This document shows, one piece after another, positions 35,347-44,720 of a stretch of 64,000 nucleotides of DNA (position 1 is the stretch's first letter; each line of letters opens with the position of its first letter). The translations under genes and the position numbers were made by a program. Below the pieces are notes generated by a model. The model searched no databases, was not told where the DNA came from, and was given only the letters and a program-made list of their open reading frames with translations. The stretch is from positions 744,001 through 808,000 of the forward strand of contig CAWAPS010000032.1 of NCBI GenBank assembly GCA_963783945.1. The letters are read 5' to 3'. This DNA is from CAWAPS01 sp963783945 (GTDB taxonomy: Bacteria; Actinomycetota; Acidimicrobiia; Acidimicrobiales; Palsa-688).

Positions 35347-37902
35347 TTAACCCGGTTCCAGAGCCACTCCGGTTCGGATCGCCCACGCAACCGTTTCGCT
35401 ACGCCCACGCACGCCGAGCTTCTGATAGATCGCGACGGTGTGGTGCATGACAGTCTTCGGCGTGACGCCGAGGGTTTGGGCGATCTCCTTGTTGGTCAAG
35501 CCGCCGGCAAGAAGCCTCACCACTTCGCCCTGCCGGTCAGTGAGTCGGTGTTGGTCTCTGTGAGTCCAAACGTTGTCCAGCGTGGCGGGCGGGGCCGGCT
35601 GGGGAAGCCCGACGCTTGCCAGGTAGGCGTCCAACTCCCGGAGGATCGACGGCCAGGCGAGGGCGGCCCCTTCGGCGGCATAGGTGGCGAAGGTGTCCGG
35701 GCCCAGTGCGAGGCGAAGTTCGGTGATGGCACCTTGGTGGGACGTGGCGAAGTGCGGCGGAATGATGGCGTACAGGAGCCCTTCGGAGTCGAGGAGCCAG
35801 CCGTGGAGGCGTGCGGCCAGCTCGTGATCACCTTTGACCACCGCGATCTCGACCGCCGAGAACACAGCCAGGGCGGTGAGCAAGGACGAGGGGTGCAGAC
35901 CGAAAAGCTCCAGGCTCTGGTGGCACCACCGGGCGGCTGCGGCGACGTCGCCAGCGGCCAAAGCCTGTACTGCGAAGGTTGGTAATAGCACTGCAGCGAG
36001 AGCTGTCTGGTGGGTGGTGCGAGCCATCTCGAGCAGCTGCTGCGGCGGTGGCAGGGCGGCGGCTGCCTCGGGAGAGAGAGACGCCATCGTTTGCAGCAGC
36101 GATGCCGCGTCAAGCGCGGCGGTAGTGTCATTGGCCTGTCGGGCGTGGGCCAGGCCAGACAGGCCGGCGGCGAGGGACGCATCGAAGTCGCTTGCGCTGA
36201 GGGCCCGTCCCCACTGCACCTCGAAGCGGGCCAGCCAGCTGGTGGCGCCGAGCCGCTGGGCCAACTCCAGCCCTTCGGAGAGTGCCGCCTTCGTCCGAGG
36301 GTTCTCACCCATCGGAACCACACGTGTCCAGGTATCCAGGACGTGCAAGAGCCGGTCGTCGTCCCCGAGGAACCGCACCAGCGCTTCGGCCCGGCGGAGC
36401 CGTTCCATCAGCAAGTCGGCTCGGTCTGGTCTCAGCACACGCACCCGCAGCCCAAGGAGCGCCGACCATGTCCAGGCCTGAGCCAGGGCGCCTGTCATGT
36501 TGTCCTGCCGTTCCGCCATCTCGATGGCGCGTTCGAGCAACTCGCGGTAGGCCGGGTCCACCGCCCGGTTGACCCATTGGGGCGCCAGGGCGGCGAGAAG
36601 TTCGAGCGCCTCATGGGCTCGACGGCGGGCCAGGCAGACCTGGAGGGCATCGAGCAGACGGTCGTGAGCTCGTTCCAGCCAGTCCCACCAAAAGTCGGGG
36701 TTGGGGGAGTACAAGCCCTTGGCGGCCGACCGGGCTCGACCGGCCAGCCACGAGGTCCAGGCCCCTTCTGTCGCTGCGAGGTCACCGACGGCGGTTAGCT
36801 CGGCACGAGCGAAGTCACGGATCGACGGTGTGAGCTCGAAGCTGGCAATGTCGCCTACTGGCACGCCGTCCACCAGGTGCAGGTCGACAAGGGTGGACAG
36901 GCCATCCAGGACTTCGGCGAACTCGTCTCCGGCGAGCGCTTCGGCGTCGTCAACCTCGAAGGGAGCACCAACGACTGACAGCTGTCGTAGAAGGTCCTGT
37001 TCCGCCAGAGACAGCAGCTGGTAGGTCCAGCCGATGGCGGCGCGCAGGTCCTGATGTCTGGTTGGTGCGTCGCGTCGAGGTGAACGCAGTACATCCAGCC
37101 TGCGGCTGGGGAGTCGCGTCAACACCTCGGCGGCCGGCACGGTTGCGGCCCGGGCGGCCGCCAGCTCGATGGCCAGCGGTAACCCTTCGAGCTGACGGCA
37201 CAGAGCTACCACGGCGCCGGCGTTGTCGGCGTCGAGACGGAATCGGTAGTCAACCGCTCGGGCCCGGTCGCAGTAGAGGGCCACGGCGGGTTGATCGACA
37301 ATGGTGGTCAGATCGACACTGGCGGCCTGGGGCACCGGGAGCGGCCCGATACTGATCACCCGTTCGGGCCGCAAACGCAACGGAGCCTGGCTGGTGACCA
37401 GCAGTTTTAAGTCTTCGCAGGCATCGAGTAAGTCGGTTAGGCGCTCGGCCGCCTCCAGGATGTGCTCGAAGTTGTCGACTAGCAGTACCAGCGGGAAGCG
37501 ACCCAGCCAGCGGATGAGGGCTGCTTCCAGCGGTTGTCCCGGCAGTGTTGGCACCTCCAGTTGGAACGCGATCTCCGCCGGGACCAGCTCCGGCTCCTGC
37601 AGATTGGCCAGCGAGGCCATACAGACCGAGCCCGGGCGAGCGGCGTCGCGGGCCCACCCCACCTCCAACGCCAACCGGGTTTTGCCGACGCCGCCGCGCC
37701 CGGTGAGGGTGACCAAGCGGACCGATGGGTCGTCCAGCAGCTCCAACACCGCCGCCAACTCAGCCTGGCGCCCGATGATAGGGGCGGCCTGCAGCGAACG
37801 CTGGAGCAGGAGGGGCGGGCGGGCCGGTCGGTAGCCCTGGTAGCTGGCCAGGCCGACAAGACGCCGGCCCCCCTCTCCTCCGCCCGCGGCGATACTGGTC
37901 AC
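35347..37902 (-). CDS. LAL-type LuxR transcriptional regulator with NTPase domain
   Basis: An 851-residue STAND-type regulator. After about 40 residues, IIGRQAELAAVLELL introduces the NTPase: Walker A LTGRGGVGKTRLALEV (about residue 66), Walker B PLVLLVDNFEH, and the sensor LPLAIELAAARAAT. The middle is a helical repeat region (about residues 400-770). The C-terminal LuxR helix-turn-helix (about 785-845) reads LTDRQGEVVRLLAGGLTNKEIAQTLGV. Such proteins are slow ATP-switch activators. A 24-bp dyad box lies 170 bp upstream and is repeated before the Ig-like gene, so this regulator is the natural candidate to bind it. Confidence 0.9.
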   Translation of the reverse strand: MTSIAAGGGEGGRRLVGLASYQGYRPARPPLLLQRSLQAAPIIGRQAELAAVLELLDDPSVRLVTLTGRGGVGKTRLALEVGWARDAARPGSVCMASLANLQEPELVPAEIAFQLEVPTLPGQPLEAALIRWLGRFPLVLLVDNFEHILEAAERLTDLLDACEDLKLLVTSQAPLRLRPERVISIGPLPVPQAASVDLTTIVDQPAVALYCDRARAVDYRFRLDADNAGAVVALCRQLEGLPLAIELAAARAATVPAAEVLTRLPSRRLDVLRSPRRDAPTRHQDLRAAIGWTYQLLSLAEQDLLRQLSVVGAPFEVDDAEALAGDEFAEVLDGLSTLVDLHLVDGVPVGDIASFELTPSIRDFARAELTAVGDLAATEGAWTSWLAGRARSAAKGLYSPNPDFWWDWLERAHDRLLDALQVCLARRRAHEALELLAALAPQWVNRAVDPAYRELLERAIEMAERQDNMTGALAQAWTWSALLGLRVRVLRPDRADLLMERLRRAEALVRFLGDDDRLLHVLDTWTRVVPMGENPRTKAALSEGLELAQRLGATSWLARFEVQWGRALSASDFDASLAAGLSGLAHARQANDTTAALDAASLLQTMASLSPEAAAALPPPQQLLEMARTTHQTALAAVLLPTFAVQALAAGDVAAAARWCHQSLELFGLHPSSLLTALAVFSAVEIAVVKGDHELAARLHGWLLDSEGLLYAIIPPHFATSHQGAITELRLALGPDTFATYAAEGAALAWPSILRELDAYLASVGLPQPAPPATLDNVWTHRDQHRLTDRQGEVVRLLAGGLTNKEIAQTLGVTPKTVMHHTVAIYQKLGVRGRSETVAWAIRTGVALEPG

Positions 37903-38072
37903 CCCCGACCAGACCTATTCGCCCGCCCAGCGGCACAGAAACGCTGATCCCGTCCCACCGCCGCATGCCCCTTCTGTGACGATCTCCACAAACCGGACAC
38001 CCCATCCTAGGCGACGGGCACCAGAGTTAGCAATCGCACCCTTTCGGCCCCCATCGCAGAGACGCCCGCCAA

Positions 38073-38096
38073 ATAGGGCATTTGCCCGATGCGGCC
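38073..38096 (+). promoter_or_regulatory. Putative LAL-regulator box upstream of ORF 38155
   Basis: The same 24 bases as at 33563-33586 (minus strand), with the dyad GGGCA-TT-TGCCC. It is followed by -10-like GATAGT at 38112-38117, GACTGACGAGTTG at 38119-38131 and a strong ribosome site GGGAGGA at 38144-38150. The box may also serve the divergent LAL regulator gene. Confidence 0.65.
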
Positions 38097-38154
38097 ACGC
38101 ACCATTGCGCCGATAGTGGACTGACGAGTTGCAGGCGACCACTGGGAGGAGATT

Positions 38155-38286
38155 GTGCTTTCATCCGGGCAGAGCACCCAGTACGACACCCGCCGCCCCA
38201 ACGCCCTCGCGACAAACGACCGTGGCCACGCGGTCGAAGTCCACACCGCCCACGCCGGGCTCTTCTACCAGGTCGGGCGACAGTAG
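38155..38286 (+). pseudogene. Truncated ORF with intact promoter (secreted-repeat-like fragment)
   Basis: A 43-codon frame from GTG 38155 with a good ribosome site, ending at TAG 38284-38286. The peptide (SGQSTQYDTRRPNALATNDR, then GHAVEVHTAHAGLFYQVGR) resembles one blade of tandem-repeat secreted proteins with the pattern YDTG..PSVA...G.VVEVH....LWYRVG. Only one repeat is left and there is no signal peptide. It is probably the stump of a larger gene. Identification by pattern memory only. Confidence 0.4.
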
Positions 38287-38839
38287 GGGGTGCTCAGCTT
38301 GGGCCTGCCGTCCGGCCAAGCCGTCGCCCAGGCCATGGGCGTCGACCAGCCCAGCCCTGCTGACCTCGCTGGCATCACCGCCGCTTACGCCCCGTTTGGG
38401 GCTGCTACCCCCCGGTGGTACGAGAAACCTCAACCTCTACCCTCGTTTCCAGCCCGTCGTGGGCCGCGGCCTCACCGTAGGCCCCACCGGCAACCCCGCC
38501 ATCACCGGCGATCGCAGCTAAACCAGAGCCAACTTCCTCCACAACGCCGGCTTACTGCCGTCCGGCACCTACCGACAATGCCGCTGGGCCATGCGACAAA
38601 GGGCCGATGGCAGCCGCGAAACGGCCGCCGAGTCTCCGCTGCACTGCCCAGGCCGGGCGTTTCGTCAACCAGCCGAACCGCGTCTGTAGCTGCCGTCGTA
38701 TTTCTGGTGGCCGCCGAGAGGGTCTTCTTAGCGTGGACCGTGGGCCAGGCCTAGGTCCGGCCAGGCCATGCGGTCCTGGGCGGCGGAGGGTGGAGAGGCT
38801 GTCGGCGAGGCCGGTGTATATGGAAAGGGGCACGGTGTG
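38287..38839 (+). other. Degenerate coding remnants between ORF 38155 and the polyamine operon
   Basis: In the frame with codons starting at 38519, RNLNLYPRFQPVVGRGLTVG is interrupted by TAA at 38519-38521 and continues as TRANFLHNAGLLPSGTYRQC, which looks like real protein with a stop inside. The rest has no supported gene. The purine-rich ribosome site for the next gene is at 38821-38830. Confidence 0.4.
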
Positions 38840-40045
38840 ATGAGCGCAACAGATGTTCACGGTCGGTTGGACGCCACCGGACCGACGGAGGCGATCGGTC
38901 GGTTCCTGCGGGATAACCGGGGTCTGGTCACGCCGTTTCTCGTCGTCGATTTGGATCTGATCGAGGCTCGCTACCTGCGGCTGACCGAGGTTCTGCCGGT
39001 TTCTGGGGTTCTTTTCGCGGTGAAGGCCAATCCGGCGCCGGAGGTCCTCGAGCGGTTGGCCGATATCGGATCGAGTTTTGATGTGGCCAGTCGAGGCGAG
39101 ATCGAACGATGCCTCAGCCTGGGTATAGATCCGGCGCGCCTGGCGTTCGGCAACACGATAAAGAAAGAGAAGGACATCGCCTACGCCAGTCGCTGCGGGG
39201 TCAGGACGTTCACGGTGGATGCCGGGGCCGAGCTCGACAAGGTGATTCGCCAAGCACCGGGCAGCACGGTGTATGTGCGTATCAGCACCGACGGGAGAGG
39301 GGCCGACTGGCCGCTGTCGCGGAAGTTCGGGTGCAGCCCGGCCGATGCGCTGTCGTTATTACGCCAGGCGGCGTACGCCGGGCTCGGCTTTGGCGTGTCG
39401 TTCCACGTGGGATCGCAGCAGCGGGATATCACGGCGTGGGAACAACCGCTGGCCACGGCGGCCTGGCTGTATGGGCAGATGGCGGAGGAGGGGTTCGAGG
39501 CGGCCGGAGTCAACCTGGGAGGCGGGTTGCCGTGCCGCTACCGCGACCCCGTGGCCGATATCGCCGCCTACGGCGAAGCGATCCGGCGGTCGCTGGAGAC
39601 CCACCTGGGCCATTCTTTCTCCGGACAGATCCTGATCGAACCCGGACGCTACCTGGTCGGCGAGGCCGGACTGATCGAGACCGAGGTGGTGCTGATCTCC
39701 CGCCGCGGCGGCGATGACCGGCGACGGTGGGTCTATCTGGATGTCGGCATGTTCAACGGGCTAACCGAGACGCTCGAAGAGGCCATCCGGTACCCCATCA
39801 GAACGCCGGGCAAGAACGGACCGTCAGAGCCGGTGGTCGTGGCCGGCCCGTCGTGTGACAGCGCGGATGTCCTCTACGACAGGGCCGGCTACCAGCTCCC
39901 ATCCGATCTGCGGATCGGTGACCGGATCCATCTGATGTCGACCGGCGCCTACACCTCTTCCTATTCGTCGGTGTGGTTCAACGGGTTCGACCCGCTGCGC
40001 ACCTTCTTTGTGTCCGCTGACAACGAAACGGTGGTGACGCCATGA
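38840..40045 (+). CDS. Type III PLP-dependent decarboxylase (ornithine/diaminopimelate family)
   Basis: A 401-residue alanine-racemase-fold decarboxylase. The PLP lysine is in VLFAVKANPAPEVLERL (about residue 61). FDVASRGEIE, GFGVSFHVGSQQ, GGGLPCRY and ILIEPGRYLVG are the usual barrel motifs. The active-site Cys/Asp is in GPSCDSADVLYD. The C-terminus fits ornithine rather than diaminopimelate decarboxylases. ATG 38840 follows AAGGGG at good spacing; GTG 38837 is adjacent. It overlaps the homospermidine synthase gene by 4 nt, so the likely product is putrescine for that enzyme. Confidence 0.87.
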   Translation: MSATDVHGRLDATGPTEAIGRFLRDNRGLVTPFLVVDLDLIEARYLRLTEVLPVSGVLFAVKANPAPEVLERLADIGSSFDVASRGEIERCLSLGIDPARLAFGNTIKKEKDIAYASRCGVRTFTVDAGAELDKVIRQAPGSTVYVRISTDGRGADWPLSRKFGCSPADALSLLRQAAYAGLGFGVSFHVGSQQRDITAWEQPLATAAWLYGQMAEEGFEAAGVNLGGGLPCRYRDPVADIAAYGEAIRRSLETHLGHSFSGQILIEPGRYLVGEAGLIETEVVLISRRGGDDRRRWVYLDVGMFNGLTETLEEAIRYPIRTPGKNGPSEPVVVAGPSCDSADVLYDRAGYQLPSDLRIGDRIHLMSTGAYTSSYSSVWFNGFDPLRTFFVSADNETVVTP

Positions 40046-41472
40046 CCGAGTACCAGACCTACGGGCGCCTGGCCGGCCCGGTGGTCATGATCGGCTTCGG
40101 CTCAATCGGCCGAGGCGCCCTGCCATTGATCCTGCGGCACTTCGATGTCGAACCAGCGGGCATAGTGGTGGTGGCACCCGACACCGACAACGACGGACTG
40201 CTCGACCAACTCGGCGTGCGCAAGCTCACCGCGGCGGTAACCGCGGACAACTACCGAGATCTGCTCACTCCCCTTCTGCGCCGCGATCACGGCCAGCCGT
40301 TCTGTGTCAACCTGTCGGTCGATACATCGTCGGTGGCCATCCTGTCGCTGTGCCGCCAACTCGACGCCCTGTACGTCGACACCGTCATCGAGCCCTGGCC
40401 CGGCTTCTACCACGACCCCGCCGCCCCGCTCTCAGCGCGCACCAACTACGCCCTGCGCCAGACCCTCCTGGCCGAGCGCGCCGCCCACCCGGACGGGCCG
40501 ACCGCGGTGTCGGCGTGCGGGGCCAACCCCGGGATGGTGTCGTGGTTGGTCAAGCAGGCCCTGCTCGACGTGGCGGCCAAGGTCGGAGTTCAGCATTCGC
40601 AGCCGACCAGCCGGGCCGAATGGGCGCAGCTGATGCGAGCCAGCGGGGTGACCGGGATCCATATCGCGGAGCGCGACACCCAGCGCAGCCGTCGGCCCAA
40701 GCCCATAGGCACCTTCGTCAACACCTGGTCGGTCGAGGGGTTCATCTCCGAAGGGCTGCAACCCTGCGAGATCGGATGGGGCACCCACGAACGATGGCTA
40801 CCACCCTCAGCCTGCCACCACGGCGACCCCGACGCCCCGTCCATCTTCCTGGCCCGACCCGGCGCCGATACCCGAGTGCGAACCTGGTGCCCTACCGCCG
40901 GCGCCCAGTACGGCCTGTGCGTGACCCACAACGAGTCCATCTCGATCGCCGACTTCTTCACCGTGCGAGACGGCGCCACGGTCAAATACCGACCGACGTG
41001 CCACTACGCCTACCATCCGGCCGACGACGCCATCCTTTCCTGGCACGAGCTGCTAGGGAACGCGGGGAGGCCACCGCAGCACCATCACCTTCTTGATGAA
41101 ACAGAGATCGTGGACGGCGTCGACGAGCTTGGCGTCCTTCTCTACGGGCACCCAGCGAACGCCTACTGGTACGGGTCGCGGCTCTCGATCGAGGAGACCC
41201 GTACCCTCGCCCCCTACCAAAACGCCACCGGTCTGCAGGTCACATCCGCAGTACTGGCCGCCATGGTGTGGGCTCTCGAGCATCCCCAAGCCGGCATCGT
41301 CGAAGCCGACGACCTGGATTTTCGGCGCTGCCTCGAAGTCCAGCAGCCCTACCTCGGTCCGGTAGAAGGGCACTTCACCGACTGGACGCCTCTGTCGACC
41401 CGCTCGCCGCTGTTTCCCGACGACATCGACGACACCGACCCGTGGCAATTCCGCAACGTCATGGTTCACTGA
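40042..41472 (+). CDS. hss: Homospermidine synthase
   Basis: A 476-residue enzyme of the saccharopine dehydrogenase-like fold. The NAD-binding loop is VVMIGFGSIGRGALPLILRHF (residues 15-34), matching bacterial homospermidine synthases; ALYVDTVIEPWPGFY and SACGANPGMVSWLVKQALL follow. It makes homospermidine from two putrescines, or from putrescine and spermidine, in an NAD-mediated aminobutyl transfer. ATGA overlap with the upstream decarboxylase indicates translational coupling. Confidence 0.92.
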   Translation: MTEYQTYGRLAGPVVMIGFGSIGRGALPLILRHFDVEPAGIVVVAPDTDNDGLLDQLGVRKLTAAVTADNYRDLLTPLLRRDHGQPFCVNLSVDTSSVAILSLCRQLDALYVDTVIEPWPGFYHDPAAPLSARTNYALRQTLLAERAAHPDGPTAVSACGANPGMVSWLVKQALLDVAAKVGVQHSQPTSRAEWAQLMRASGVTGIHIAERDTQRSRRPKPIGTFVNTWSVEGFISEGLQPCEIGWGTHERWLPPSACHHGDPDAPSIFLARPGADTRVRTWCPTAGAQYGLCVTHNESISIADFFTVRDGATVKYRPTCHYAYHPADDAILSWHELLGNAGRPPQHHHLLDETEIVDGVDELGVLLYGHPANAYWYGSRLSIEETRTLAPYQNATGLQVTSAVLAAMVWALEHPQAGIVEADDLDFRRCLEVQQPYLGPVEGHFTDWTPLSTRSPLFPDDIDDTDPWQFRNVMVH

Positions 41473-41489
41473 CCCCAGCACGCCCGAAC

Positions 41490-42521
41490 GTGCACTCCCT
41501 CCACCGCCGCCCGCTACTCGCGCTCGTGGCCGCTGCCGCCCTATGGGGCGCAGCCGTCACCGGAACCAAATTCGCCCTGCGCGGCTTCGACCCGACCACC
41601 CTGCTCACCATAGAGATCACCGCCGCCACCGCCGCACTGTGGGCCGTCCTTATGGTACGGGGGTACCGGCCACCACAAACGTGGCGGCTCCCGCTCCTAC
41701 TCGGACTGCTCGAACCGGCGCTGGCCTACCTGGGCGACACCAGCGGACTGTCACGAACCACCGCCATCAACGGGTCCATCCTCTCCGGACTCGAGCCGGC
41801 CCTCGTGGTCGTCCTGGCCGCCCTGCTGCTGGGCGAGAACGTCACCCGCCCCATCATCGTGGCTGTCGTGCTCGCCCTCAGCGGGCTCGCCGTGCTCGCC
41901 GGCACCGGACATGACCACTCGGCCAGCATCGGTGACCTCTACGTCGCCGGCGGCATCCTGGCCGCCAGCCTCTACACCATCGCAGCCAAACGCTTCGACG
42001 ACGGCTCCGACACCCTGTCGCTCACCACATGGCAATTTTCGACGGCTACGGCACTGTTGCTGCCCACTGCCATACTCAAATGGTCAACCGGCAACGGACA
42101 CCCCCACGTTACGCCGTCACCCAGCTACTGGATCACAGCCATCGGAGTCGGAATCGGCGGCTTCGCCATCAGCTTCCTCCTCTACAACACCGTCATCACC
42201 CGAGTCGACGCCGGATGGGCCGCGGTGGTCCTCAACCTCATCCCGGTCTTCGGCCTCCTAAGCGCCGTCGTCCTCCTCGAAGAGAAACCCACCGCCACCA
42301 CCACCATCGGAGCCACCCTCATCGGCACATCCGTCGTCTACTTCACCATCTCCGACCGGCGAGGCGCCCACGGCACCCTCACGCCACCAACAACCCACCC
42401 AACCACCGCGCCACCACTGAGGGGCGGCAACCCGCAGCTGACCGAACCCGTAGCAAACCGGACACCCACCACAACGCAGCCACCGCCCACCAACTCAGGC
42501 GCTCGCAGTACCTCACCATGA
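41490..42521 (+). CDS. EamA/DMT-family transporter
   Basis: A 343-residue protein with ten predicted helices in two EamA repeats (LALVAAAALWGAAVTGTKFA at the first, and VVLNLIPVFGLLSAVVLLEE in the second). The last 60 residues are Thr/Pro-rich and cytoplasmic or exposed. The start is GTG 41490; no strong ribosome site is seen, but it begins 17 nt after hss, so it may be coupled. As the third gene of the operon it could export homospermidine or an amine. That role is an inference. Confidence 0.85.
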   Translation: MHSLHRRPLLALVAAAALWGAAVTGTKFALRGFDPTTLLTIEITAATAALWAVLMVRGYRPPQTWRLPLLLGLLEPALAYLGDTSGLSRTTAINGSILSGLEPALVVVLAALLLGENVTRPIIVAVVLALSGLAVLAGTGHDHSASIGDLYVAGGILAASLYTIAAKRFDDGSDTLSLTTWQFSTATALLLPTAILKWSTGNGHPHVTPSPSYWITAIGVGIGGFAISFLLYNTVITRVDAGWAAVVLNLIPVFGLLSAVVLLEEKPTATTTIGATLIGTSVVYFTISDRRGAHGTLTPPTTHPTTAPPLRGGNPQLTEPVANRTPTTTQPPPTNSGARSTSP

Positions 42522-42561
42522 CCAGCTCGGCCACCTGGTACTCACGGGGACCGGCCACGTG

Positions 42562-43372
42562 TCACGCCCCGGCGACGAGGCTGACTTCGCCGACGGTGCA
42601 AGTAGCCCCAGGGTTTCCGATTCCCTGAGTCGCGGTACCCGAGTTGCTGCCGAAGAGAGCGGAGGTGCCCGACTCTCCTGGCGGGCCCTGCATACCCTGC
42701 GGGCCCTGGATACCCTGGGCGCCGTTCTCCCCGGACCAGGCTGATACCGGTGGACGGCCAGGATCCCCCCGCCTTAGGCCCGTACAAGACGTCGGCCGTG
42801 GTGTCGAGATTAAAGTCTCCGTCGTTGCCCAAGGTGTCGGCCGGGGGCCCGCTCCCGTTCAGCGCGGTGTTCCCGTTGGTCCCGGCCAGACCTGTGGCTC
42901 CAGTGGCACCTGTCGGTCCGGCCGGACCAGTCGCTCGGGCGGCTCCCGTCGCACCCGTGGCGCCAGCGGGACCAGTCGGTCCGGTGGCTCCCGTCGCACC
43001 CGTAGCGCCAGCGGGACCAGTGGGTCCGGTCGGACCGGCGGGCCCGTGCTGGTTCCACGAGATAGCTGTCGTGCCTTTCGGGCATGACGTCCCCGCGTCT
43101 TGGAGCACAAGGACATGCGAGCCGTTTAGCTCGGCGTTGGTCCAGCAACCGTGGATCGCCCCCAATGAATCGGTGGGACTGAGGTCGATGGGGCAGCCGG
43201 CCGCCGTCGAGAACACCGGGTGAGGTCGCAGTCGGAGTCGGTGCGAGGGGGAGCGAGTGTTCGTCGTCTCCAACACATCCCGACAGGCGCGAGCCGAGCG
43301 GCAACAGCCCCCCTCAGTGCCCCACTTTGTGGTCTTTGGCGCTGAGGCACCTTGGCTCCTCTTCGCCCCCAC
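42562..43372 (-). pseudogene. Collagen-like repeat protein, frameshifted
   Basis: The frame from about 43220 reads IHGCWTNAELNGSHVLVLQD, SCPKGTTAISWNQHG and then G-P-T/G-A-T collagen repeats for about 50 residues. This is the usual head of actinobacterial collagen-like surface proteins. After LNGSGPPADTLGNDGDFNLD the frame breaks in a G run near 42735 (four G where five are needed). The other frame then continues GAQGIQGPQGMQGPPG and ends after CTVGEVSLVAGA at 42562. No signal peptide is found at the 5' end, so the start may be damaged too. Confidence 0.75.
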
Positions 43373-43500
43373 ACGTCAATGGCGCTCGAACTTTGACCCT
43401 CCTCGGGCGGACGGATTCGATAACCGCTCAGTATTCAGGCGTCGCTCACACAACACGCAGCCGCCGGCCACGGTACCCGGATCAGAGCCACGGAGCCCTG

Positions 43501-43864
43501 CTACTCCGGACGGAGCGAAAGCGCCAGGCGGGGCACGACGAACGACACGAGAAAGATCGGCAAGAACCTCTTTCCGGTGCATCGGAAAGCGACGACCTGG
43601 CCCTCGGCCGCGTCGAAGGTCAGAGTGCGGCTCAGGTTTCGGCCGTCTGCGGACGTGCAGGGTCTGATGTCTAGCTTCGATTGGTATCTCGTTCGTGTCG
43701 TTCATTTCGAGCGATCCGACACGCTCACCGTCGACTACGACATCGAACGTGCCACGACGGACTTCCACTCCGATCCCTTTATGCGGCAGCTTGAGCGTTG
43801 CCGACACCCGGGAGCTGCGAGACGAGCTGGGGGCGGAATGGCGCACTTCCCGTCGGTGGCTCAT
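43501..43864 (-). pseudogene. Small PEGA-like protein with C-terminal helix, frameshifted
   Basis: From the ATG at 43864 the frame reads ATLKLPHKGIGVEVRRGTFD and VVVDGERVGSLEMNDTNEIP. One base near 43650 must be skipped to continue as DGRNLSRTLTFDAAEGQVVA, FRCTGKRF and a hydrophobic end (LPIFLVSFVVPRLALSL) before TAG at 43501-43503. The combined 120 residues form one coherent domain found in many actinobacteria, with a VxVDGxxVGxL core like PEGA domains. Function unknown. Confidence 0.6.
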
Positions 43865-43958
43865 CGAATGTTGTGCCGGCCAGGGGTCTGTTGTTGCCAG
43901 CCGACGGTGTCGTGAATGAGGTATGCGACGGACCACCAAGGCTCGGCTGAGGCGCCGG

Positions 43959-44522
43959 CTAGCGTGCCACGCGGTAGCGGAGGTAGACCACTCCCGAGCT
44001 GAAGGTGCGGGTTTCGACGAGTTCGAGATCCACCCGGCGCTCGCGCTGGGGAAAGAACGGAATGCCACCGCCAACCAGCACCGGGTAGACCCTGGCCCGG
44101 TACTCGTCGATCACACCCAAGGCGGCGGCCTCGGCGGCGAGAGTCGCGCCGCCAATCGCGATGTCTCCCTCGCCCGGCTCGGCTCGCAACCGCTCGATCT
44201 CCCCCGTCAAGCCGGCGGAGGCTAGGCGGGCATTGCCCTGCGGCGCCGACAGCGTGGTGGAGAACACCACCTTTCGGAGCGGCTTCCAGATCGCGGCCCA
44301 CTCGAGCATTGAGTCGTCGAGCGATGGATCCTGGTCGGCGGTTTCCCAGTACAGCATCGTTTCGTACAGCCGTCGTCCCAACAGGTGGACACCGACCTCT
44401 CGTATCCCGTCGGTGACAAAGCGAAAGACCTCCTCGTCGGGCGCCGTCCAGTCGAAAGCGCCGTCCGGCCCGACGATGTAGCCGTCGAGAGAGACGCCCA
44501 TCGAATAGGTCACGCTGCGCAT
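43959..44522 (-). CDS. Dihydrofolate reductase-like (RibD C-terminal) family protein
   Basis: A 187-residue protein of the RibD_C/YwjB type. SVTYSMGVSLDGYIVGPDG opens the fold, LLGRRLYETMLYWETAD and IAIGGATLAAEAAALG (nucleotide loop) follow, and PVLVGGGIPFFP ends it. ATG at 44522 is preceded by AGAGGAGGA, so the longer frame is rejected. These stand-alone domains are NADPH-binding oxidoreductases of unknown substrate, not true folate enzymes. A second family member lies at 48462. Confidence 0.9.
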   Translation of the reverse strand: MRSVTYSMGVSLDGYIVGPDGAFDWTAPDEEVFRFVTDGIREVGVHLLGRRLYETMLYWETADQDPSLDDSMLEWAAIWKPLRKVVFSTTLSAPQGNARLASAGLTGEIERLRAEPGEGDIAIGGATLAAEAAALGVIDEYRARVYPVLVGGGIPFFPQRERRVDLELVETRTFSSGVVYLRYRVAR

Positions 44523-44720
44523 TAGAAGTCCTCCTCTGTAACGGGTTCGACAGTTCACACCGGATGTCGGGCCGGCCCTGCCGGACGGACCGCGATGACG
44601 AATGCTTCTCGGAGATCGCCGTGGCGTTGAGGCAGCCTTGGGGGATGGTGACGGTGTAGGTGGGATGTTGCCGGCCGTAGCGGTGGAGCACGTCGACAAT
44701 AGCGGCGCGCTCGTGGTTGG

